Below, piece by piece: positions 9,098 to 13,942 of a stretch of DNA of 13,942 bases. This stretch comes from Halicephalobus mephisto (Eukaryota > Nematoda > Chromadorea > Rhabditida > Panagrolaimidae): positions 1 to 13,942 of the forward strand of contig SWDT01000254.1 in the NCBI GenBank assembly GCA_009193035.1, given 5' to 3'. The stretch's first letter is position 1, and each line of letters starts with the position of its first letter. Both the position numbers and the translations under genes were made by a program. A model generated the notes under the pieces. That model saw only the letters and a list, made by a program, of their open reading frames with translations. It made no database searches and was not told where the DNA came from.

Positions 9098-10218
9098 TTA
9101 CTGAAACTGAAAAAACTAAATCACTTTGATATTTTTACTGCAAATATACGTTTTGATTCTATCAATGGTGTTTTATTCTGCATCGTTTGTGCAAAGAAAG
9201 TAAATATTGAACCCATTTGATTATTACTGATTTCAATTGTTTTACTTAGATACTGCAAAATGAGAGTGATTCTGGGTACCTGTACTCAGAGTTGGCATAT
9301 CTTGATTATTTCTTAGAACGTTTTTGATTTCAGCTTCATCCTTGTCTTTTGAGAGTAGATCAACGAGTGTGGCAGAAATTCTCGGATCAGTGGATTTTAT
9401 ATTCTTTCTGATTTTCCGAAGTTACACACATATTTAAGAGAAGATGTACTTAGAATTTTGATTTTTTTGTTTCTGTCTGGAACTGTTGGGTTCTTGAATT
9501 TTCTTTTACTACTTTTGATATTAAATTTTATTTATTTTTCAAAATAACTTTGAATTACGATATTTATTGTGATCTCGTTCAAGAGTGGATCAGTCTTCTA
9601 TCTGAAAAGCCTTGGATTTATGAATATGTTTGTTTCCTCTGGGAAAAATCTGCTAGTTAAGTTGAAAAAGGTTATTGATAAGTTAGACAGTATTTCATTC
9701 AATTATTGTAAAAAATACGACAGTTCTGTTTCCCATGGAAATTCTCCATATATGACTATGAAATTTGTGAGTCAATAGATTACTGTAGTTTTATATTTAA
9801 TAAAAATAGGTTGTTATCAATATTGGTACAGATATTAGAAATCTTTTCCTAAAACTGATTTACAGATGTAATTGACATATGTGCAATTGGCCTCATTTTT
9901 TGTGAATTATGCATTACTCCACAAAAGGACATCGATGATATCCGGTCTGATGTTACACTCAATCAACAAATACGTTTACCCCAAAGATTTCCAAAAGTAA
10001 TTTATTTTAATCTGGTTTGTTTAAAATTAAATTTTTAGAACATCGTTTGGTTGAACAAAATGATTACATATGATCCAAAAGAACGGATGACTGCTAGAGA
10101 TGTTAAGAGGGTTGTAGTTACTCAGACAATTACTATTGTAATCTTTCGTAGAACTCAAAGAGAGGCTTCAAAGAACTTGAATAGGAACACTATTTTCACT
10201 TGTTGTTCTATAGTTTGA
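9098..10218 (+). CDS. PERK/GCN2-like protein kinase, mainly C-lobe (right-arm copy)
   Basis: Firm exons are 9866-9996 and 10039-10218 (TGA at 10216), joined in phase across a 42-bp intron. They encode VIDICAIGLIFCEL (helix F Asp and Gly), a loop ending LPQRFPK, then NIVWLNKMITYDPKERMTARDV (late subdomain with Arg). The spacing matches eIF2-alpha kinases of the PERK/GCN2 type, which phosphorylate eIF2-alpha under stress. Upstream, 9556-9766 reads DLVQEWISL ... KKVIDKLDS ... HGNSPYMTMKF, with one frame break near 9641 (GGG here, GG on the left); the last part looks like an activation-segment end without a proper APE. A stretch at 9098-9199 (LKKLNHFDIF) resembles the helix C to strand 4 region. 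I find no HRD or DFG. It is probably a divergent pseudokinase or decayed gene. The family call rests on the C-lobe only. Confidence 0.6.
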
Positions 10219-10299
10219 TTATGTAATGCTTGAAATTAAAATGATATGGTAGAATGTAACACTTTTGCTCCAAGAAAAACTCTCATTAGTTGAATTATT

Positions 10300-10506
10300 C
10301 TATTTTTAATTATTTAGCTAAACTTATAATGTCGTAATTTGTCAATGGTTTCAACGTTTTAATAAACACTTACCCTTAGACAACTTGTCATTTATATCAA
10401 GAAAAATTGATTGGAAAACAACAAACCCTCCGCTGATATTAGAGGACTCGTATAAAATAAATATTCACTAAAATCACACGTAATGCCGTATCTTCCTGGG
10501 AGGGTG
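10300..10506 (-). repeat. Dispersed repeat copy B (right arm)
   Basis: Mirror of 3060-3262. On the minus strand it begins CACCCTCCC at 10506 and ends in the A-rich block at about 10300, just after the kinase gene, whose stop is at 10218. It shares its two end blocks with copy A at 11905-12398 but lacks the middle. Confidence 0.6.
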
Positions 10507-10611
10507 CGCCAGTTGTATACTACTTTCAACAAAACTCTAGCATATTGAATTAAAACTACTCGAATCCCCATTTCAATCCGAATTCACAAACAATTAGTCG
10601 AACCCGGAAAT

Positions 10612-10803
10612 TTATTTACGAATCCATTCCAAAAATTTCAGACAATGTGGCATGAAAAGTGAGACAATTGCAAGTGATAGAGAACCATAAGAAGCACAAA
10701 CGAGTGGAAAATAGAGAAAGTGATTTTCCTTCAAAACAAATGCCAAACCATACAGACCCGGAAAGCCCAGACCGAAAAAGACAGACCAACGAGTCCAATT
10801 TAC
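10612..10803 (-). CDS. Alternative last exon b of the two-span membrane protein
   Basis: The exon starts after a TTTCAG acceptor (10804-10809), is open from its first base and ends at TAA 10612-10614, giving 63 residues. It has no ATG of its own near the start, so it must be spliced to something. It is in phase 0, matching the donor after FRQK at 11270. It encodes VNWTRWSVFFGLGFPG, a first hydrophobic span, a short KENH loop, a second span through SLSLAIVSLFMP, and ends LEWIRK. An AATAAA signal at 10611-10616 overlaps the stop. The resulting product would be 161 residues, against 169 with exon a. It could instead be an exon of a separate downstream gene, but the phase match and lack of a start favour alternative splicing. 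The left-arm copy (2766-2955) has two one-base losses. Confidence 0.65.
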   Translation of the reverse strand, partial: VNWTRWSVFFGLGFPGLYGLAFVLKENHFLYFPLVCASYGSLSLAIVSLFMPHCLKFLEWIRK

Positions 10804-10877
10804 CTGAAATTGAAGGAAGTTAGTATTGGTTAAAATTACAAGTTAGTCAGCAACGTCCAACAATAAAATTGTAGTTT

Positions 10878-11645
10878 TTATTCAATATCATTTTCGATCG
10901 TAGAAAAAGAACTTATTTTTGATTCACGCCACCACCTTATAGCAGTGACTATGTAACAAAATATAGCAAGAAAAATAATAATAAATCCAGCAACAACGTG
11001 GAAATACTGAGTTGGTTCCTTTTTAATAAAGTTTATAATTCCTAGTGCAGCTGTAGCCACAATAGTTATCATGAACAGAAGTCCACAAATGAGCTGAAAC
11101 AGACAGTGTTCTTTGTAAATATCCAAGATCTTTTAAATCCTGCTTTTTTATCGAATTCAGATGTAAAGCGAAGGGAGCTTTGTTGCAACCCCTCCACTTG
11201 TTCAAACTTCCCTTCCAAAAACAAGTAATTTCCCACTTTTGTTCACAATATATATAAAAAGCAACTCACTTTTTGACGGAAAATGCGTTGTACAGAGAAT
11301 CGACGACGAGACTCCAGAGCCGCAATCCGTTTTCCTTGCTCCGTTATGATTGCTGCTTGCTCCGTTCTGGCTGCTGCTTGCTCCGCTCTAGCTGCTGCTT
11401 GCTCCGTTCTCATTGCTGCTAATTCAGCCATTATTGCTTCATATGAACTAAAATAACGGAATTAGTGATTGATATTAGAAAATGTCAGTACAAATTTAGT
11501 TGCTACGTAAAAAATTAGAAATTACTTACGGTTGACGAAAAGCTTGCGATCGCAACGTCGGCGATCCTGAGAGAAGTGCGACTCCTTGCTCTTCTTTTAC
11601 TACATGATCTTCTGGTTGGTCTGCTTCCGCAACTTGCTCCGACAT
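10878..11645 (-). CDS. Small coiled-coil protein with two membrane spans (isoform a, intact copy)
   Basis: Three coding exons: 11530-11653 (ATG at 11643-11645), 11270-11447 and 10878-11093 (TAA at 10878-10880). Introns of 82 and 176 bp have GTAAGT and GTGAGT donors and TAG/CAG acceptors, all in phase, giving 169 residues. Residues 1-40 are acidic then Ser/Arg-rich. About 45-78 hold four seven-residue repeats (ARTEQAA type) encoded by a 21-bp tandem repeat, probably a short coiled coil, followed by basic RRRFSVQRIFRQK. Residues 99-121 and about 129-150 are hydrophobic spans; the end is RWWRESK and an acidic tail. There is no signal peptide, so the N-terminal head is probably cytosolic. AATAAA (10877-10882) overlaps the stop. 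The acceptor eight bases before ATG could take SL1 by trans-splicing or join a 5' exon. Family not recognised. Confidence 0.85.
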
Positions 11646-11653
11646 TGAAGGTT

Positions 11654-11770
11654 CTGAAAATATAAAAAATTAAACCATCCGAAACTTTAGGTGCGAAATA
11701 AAGAGAACTCGGAACTTACAAAAACACTAAATAACGCAGCCACACACTAGATCGATCCAGTGTTAAAATA
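11654..11770 (-). promoter_or_regulatory. 5' leader intron and palindromic site of the membrane-protein gene
   Basis: On the minus strand a GTAAGT donor at 11714-11719 and the acceptor TTTTCAG at 11654-11660 would define a 66-bp intron in the 5' untranslated region. Just upstream, at 11744-11763, lies the 20-bp near-palindrome (ACACT...GATCGATC...AGTGT), mirrored at 1812-1831. A GC-richer patch with GCCGCGTGTTCTCAGCACG precedes it. Together this looks like the promoter and first non-coding exon. Alternatively the region up to the acceptor is an outron and the mRNA is SL1 trans-spliced. Confidence 0.45.
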
Positions 11771-11904
11771 GCACCAATTTTCGTGCTGAGAACACGCGGC
11801 ACATTTTTTAGGGGGTGACCCAAAATATATGGAGAGAAAATACATGAAGAAACAAATTTGGCATAGAACGTCCAGTCCTTGGCTACTAGAAATGCAACTT
11901 GGTA

Positions 11905-12398
11905 TCAAAGTACCTTACCATCATTTATATTCCTTTGGCCAAACGTGTCCAACGCCATGCACTTTAAACTTCGCTGGCTTTCATTCAGAATTGACTGATC
12001 CCTCATGCATACTCTTCTGAAATTTTTTATTTTTAATTCTTTAGCTAAATTTATAATGTCGTAATTTGTCAGTGGTTTCAACGTTTTAATAAACACTTAT
12101 TCTTAGATAACTTGTCATTTATATCAAAAAAAGTTGTGAAATAACTGGATTCAAGTAATGAGAAAGAGTTAAACACCGATAGGATCGCATAAATACCTGA
12201 CGTAGTCAGTTGGCTGTCGAAGACAGTTACCTCAGATCCTCCACAAATGTTAAAGGCGTTATCAATAGGTAATGGTATCGCCTTCAGTAACAATTTGATC
12301 TACGTGTTCTTTTGTAGAAAATAAATCGAGGATCAGCGCAAACTGTATATTAGGGATTTCACGTAATGTCCTGTATCTTCTCCTTTGGGAGGAGAGTG
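11905..12398 (-). repeat. Dispersed repeat copy A (right arm), adenain-like protease fragment
   Basis: On the minus strand the repeat begins CACTCTCC at 12398, with a small TCTCCT/AGGAGA hairpin at 12379-12395. Two open frames follow: 12078-12293 (IPLPIDNAFNICGGSEV ... DINDKLSKN) and, overlapping in another frame, 11905-12096 (KPLTNYDIINLAKELKI, then FRRVCMRDQ, then MALDTFGQ). The second resembles the N-terminal part of Polinton/Maverick adenain-like proteases, but the catalytic His region (usually GTHW) is not present. The frame change near 12090 suggests a decayed coding sequence. The assignment rests on remembered motifs and is tentative. It lacks the 15-base insertion of the left copy. 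Confidence 0.4.
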
Positions 12399-12950
12399 GA
12401 ATGCCAGAAATGCTATTTATATATTATTTTGTTCGAATAAGGGTCGATTGTGCTACCAACAGCACCGCTGCTGAAGCAAAAACCTTTTTTTGCCTTTACA
12501 TTTATTTTTTTTCGTTGAATATCTTCCTTCAGAAGGTCATTTAGCAGAAACTGAATACATATTCAGAATCTACATTTCAAGCGCTACAACCTCATATATA
12601 ACTCCTTTTAAAAGGTCACTTTGACTAAAGTGACTTCCCGTTGTGAGGGAAAAATGATAATAATCAAACTAAAACTAAAAAGCCAAAAACATAAGGAAAA
12701 TAAATTAACAAAAGAGAATCAGAAAATTTTAAATGGCCTAATCTCGGGTTCCAAAGCAATAAAATTTGACATTTCTTTTAAGTGTAATTCTACAAAAGAT
12801 CTACATTTGTAAATTTAATCAAATTATTTTTATCACCTACAAGTCAAAGATTTATCTTCTTTATTTCATTAATTACTTCACGGAAAATTAATTGTTTTGG
12901 TTCAATAGTAATAATTCCAGTATTCGCTAGAATGTTGCCACCGGTATTTT
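12399..12950. other. AT-rich region without a supported gene
   Basis: Mirror of about 645-1168. Contains the perfect hairpin at 12615-12634 and a plus-strand Lys-rich ORF at 12621-12812 that is not kept on the left. Nothing else identified. Confidence 0.55.
12615..12634. repeat. Perfect 8-bp hairpin, right copy
   Basis: GTCACTTT and AAAGTGAC separated by GACT; the mirror of 935-954. Confidence 0.7.
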
Positions 12951-13175
12951 TTATTCTATATAAAGAACTAATGTTATTTTCATTAGCATATGAAAGTCTA
13001 CTAAATTACAAATAACATAAACATAGACATAGACATTATCTGGAATATTTTTCTTTTTCATTGTAACTATATTGTTATTTTCATCAACACTCACATTGGT
13101 ATTAACCTCCCCATCTGTTTTTATCACAGCTATTTCACAAATCTTATCTAATATTTTTTTGGTAATCAGTAACAC
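12951..13175 (-). CDS. Hypothetical small ORF, possibly an exon
   Basis: The minus strand is open for 74 codons to TAA at 12951-12953. The product has a helical start (KKILDKICEIAVIK), an Asn/Asp-rich middle and a YVYVYV stretch encoded by a TATGTC-type hexamer repeat (about 13015-13035), then a hydrophobic end. There is no ATG at the beginning, so it would need an upstream exon; no strong acceptor is visible. The left-arm mirror is closed by many indels and has one hexamer fewer. Family not recognised. Confidence 0.35.
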   Translation of the reverse strand: MLLITKKILDKICEIAVIKTDGEVNTNVSVDENNNIVTMKKKNIPDNVYVYVYVICNLVDFHMLMKITLVLYIE

Positions 13176-13188
13176 TCAAGTTTTATCA

Positions 13189-13362
13189 TTAGAAATGGAG
13201 ATTTAAGTGAACCGTCCAATTATCAAAAAATCTGTAGATTTGAGTGGTATATATTATATTTCCAGCCCATTCCCCGCTTTCATAAATCATTATTTCACCT
13301 CTTTCAGCAATTTTGTTCTTAAATCACACAAAAATCCTAAAAATATAGCAGATAATAGCCAT
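13189..13362 (-). CDS. Hypothetical small ORF interrupted by an in-frame TGA
   Basis: The minus strand reads from ATG at 13360-13362 through 12 codons to TGA at 13324-13326, then stays in the same frame for 44 codons (IAERGEIMIYESGEWAGN ... FDNWTVHLNLHF) to TAA at 13189-13191. An internal ATG allows a product of about 33 residues. Its composition looks like a real protein segment, not random AT-rich DNA. It may be an exon, or the upper part of the gene continuing into 12951-13175 in another frame. In the left arm the TGA is missing through a one-base loss, but other indels close the frame. Confidence 0.3.
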
Positions 13363-13477
13363 ATTTCAAATGAAACACACTGCTTCAACTACTCTCCGAC
13401 TCTCCCCTATTACATTTTCCCCACTTTGATAACAAAGACATGCAAAGTAGAACCATTTATTTAACGAAAAATATAAA

Positions 13478-13942
13478 TTATTTCGAATTCATAACATCAA
13501 TGAAACAATGCACATTGGTAAGAATTAAATTATAATATTCCTCATATTTTTCCATATAATACAAATCATTGTATTCCAATTTAATTTCTTTGATTCTGCG
13601 ATTTACTTCATCTACCTTGTTCAAAAGATCCCAAGTTTGAAAGCTTTCCTTTGCGACTTCCATTCCATTTGTTTCGAACCCTTCTTGGAAATTACTCACA
13701 ATAACTTTCGAATCATACTCGTGAAGACAAACCTAAATTTCATTCGAGTATTATTTGGGAAATTGTTCATGATCAAACATTTCCTGGGAAATTAATGGAA
13801 AACGTTAAAATATCTTTCACTAGTATGAATATTTCAACATACCTGAAAATCGACGATAGAAAGACAATCATTACAATCGAGTCCGTAATTATATTCGTGG
13901 AGATCAACCAGATAAAGAATATTCTCAAGCAGTTTGCGTTGT
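13478..13942 (-). CDS. C-terminal exons of an unidentified protein, running off the right edge
   Basis: The last exon 13478-13732 (84 codons plus TAA at 13478-13480) and an upstream exon 13843-13942, incomplete at the window edge, join in phase 0 across a 110-bp intron (donor GTATGT, acceptor ATTTAG). The visible part, about 117 residues, contains LVDLHEYNYGLDCND in the first exon and VCLHEYDSKVIV at the start of the second, a possible short internal repeat (LHEY). A charged helical stretch follows (VDEVNRRIKEIKLEYNDL ... MEKYEEYYN) and it ends FIDVMNSK. It has no membrane span or known catalytic motif that I recognise. Only 13478 to about 13600 is mirrored on the left, so this gene straddles the end of the palindrome as seen here. 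Confidence 0.75.

Larger units (their letters stand above)
1..13600. repeat. Window-spanning imperfect palindrome (two ~6.6 kb inverted arms)
   Basis: The left half matches the reverse complement of the right half throughout. Paired landmarks give mirror sums (left + right coordinate) of 13596 at the GAATTC site 106/13490, 13561 at 3411/10150, 13529 at 4993/8536, 13488 at the CCCGGG site 5728/7760, 13475 at 6031/7444, 13462 at the CCATGG site 6180/7282, 13454 at 6241/7213, 13300 at 6286/7014 and 13296 at 6593/6703. The fold is at about 6648. The falling sum means the right arm is about 300 bases longer, half of it in one block near 7014-7190. Left-arm homology becomes hard to follow in the first 40 bases, and right-arm sequence after about 13600 has no mirror in the window. 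This may be a genuine inverted duplication or an assembly fold-back. Confidence 0.97.

Noticed and set aside
10560..10620. GGGTTCGACT resembling a tRNA B box downstream of exon b
   Set aside because: No A box or cloverleaf arms could be placed around it.
10616..10798. 60-codon minus-strand ORF over the alternative exon
   Set aside because: It is a shadow frame of exon b (10612-10803); the phase-matched frame gives a membrane-type product with proper splice acceptor and stop.
11829..12020. Plus-strand 63-codon ORF
   Set aside because: It overlaps repeat A in antisense and is not retained in the mirror arm.
13207..13464. Plus-strand 85-codon ORF
   Set aside because: It is antisense to the better-looking minus-strand frame at 13189-13362, and the left arm does not keep it.
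1..13942. CRISPR array, bacterial operon or phage interpretation
   Set aside because: Spliceosomal introns, SL1 RNA and AATAAA signals show nuclear nematode DNA; no regular spacer-repeat array is present.

Overview
The window is nematode DNA. The clearest evidence is an SL1 spliced-leader RNA gene at 4963-5060, whose first 22 bases match the conserved nematode SL1 leader exactly. It also has the following splice donor, an AATTTTGG Sm site and a 3' hairpin. Short introns (42-176 bp), TTTCAG-type acceptors and high AT content agree with this. I cannot name a genus; a rhabditid such as Caenorhabditis is plausible.

Nearly the whole window is one giant imperfect palindrome. Positions 1 to about 6627 reappear as the reverse complement of about 6669 to 13600, folding at about 6648 with almost no spacer. 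Every feature therefore occurs twice, once per arm. From the outer edge inward each arm holds: (1) the 3' end of an unidentified protein gene; (2) small uncertain ORFs; (3) a dispersed repeat, copy A, with a fragment that may derive from a Polinton/Maverick-type adenain-like protease; (4) a small two-membrane-span protein gene with a heptad-repeat head and two alternative last exons; (5) repeat copy B, shorter and in the same orientation as A, so that A and B bracket the membrane-protein gene; (6) a gene resembling PERK/GCN2-type kinases, pointing outward; (7) the SL1 RNA gene; (8) about 1.5 kb of AT-rich sequence up to the fold.

The two copies differ in a telling way. The exons of the membrane-protein gene differ between arms by five single-base indels and, by eye, no substitutions; the right copy is intact and the left is broken. 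For the SL1 gene it is the reverse: the left is perfect and the right lacks two bases of the leader. Net length difference between arms grows toward the fold (about 1% in the outer 3.3 kb, about 5% in the inner kilobase). This fits uncorrected long-read consensus around a fold-back (inverted chimera) artefact at least as well as a real inverted duplication. The identical tract over the kinase exons, the substitutions in the repeats and a right-arm-only block of about 154 bp need explanation under either model.

The best functional readings are the right arm for the membrane-protein gene (10612-11653) and the edge gene (13478-13942), the left arm for SL1 RNA, and either arm for the last two kinase exons. 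The most interesting biology is the membrane protein: both candidate last exons splice in phase to the same donor, encode about the same length, are strongly hydrophobic, and carry an AATAAA signal on or beside the stop codon.
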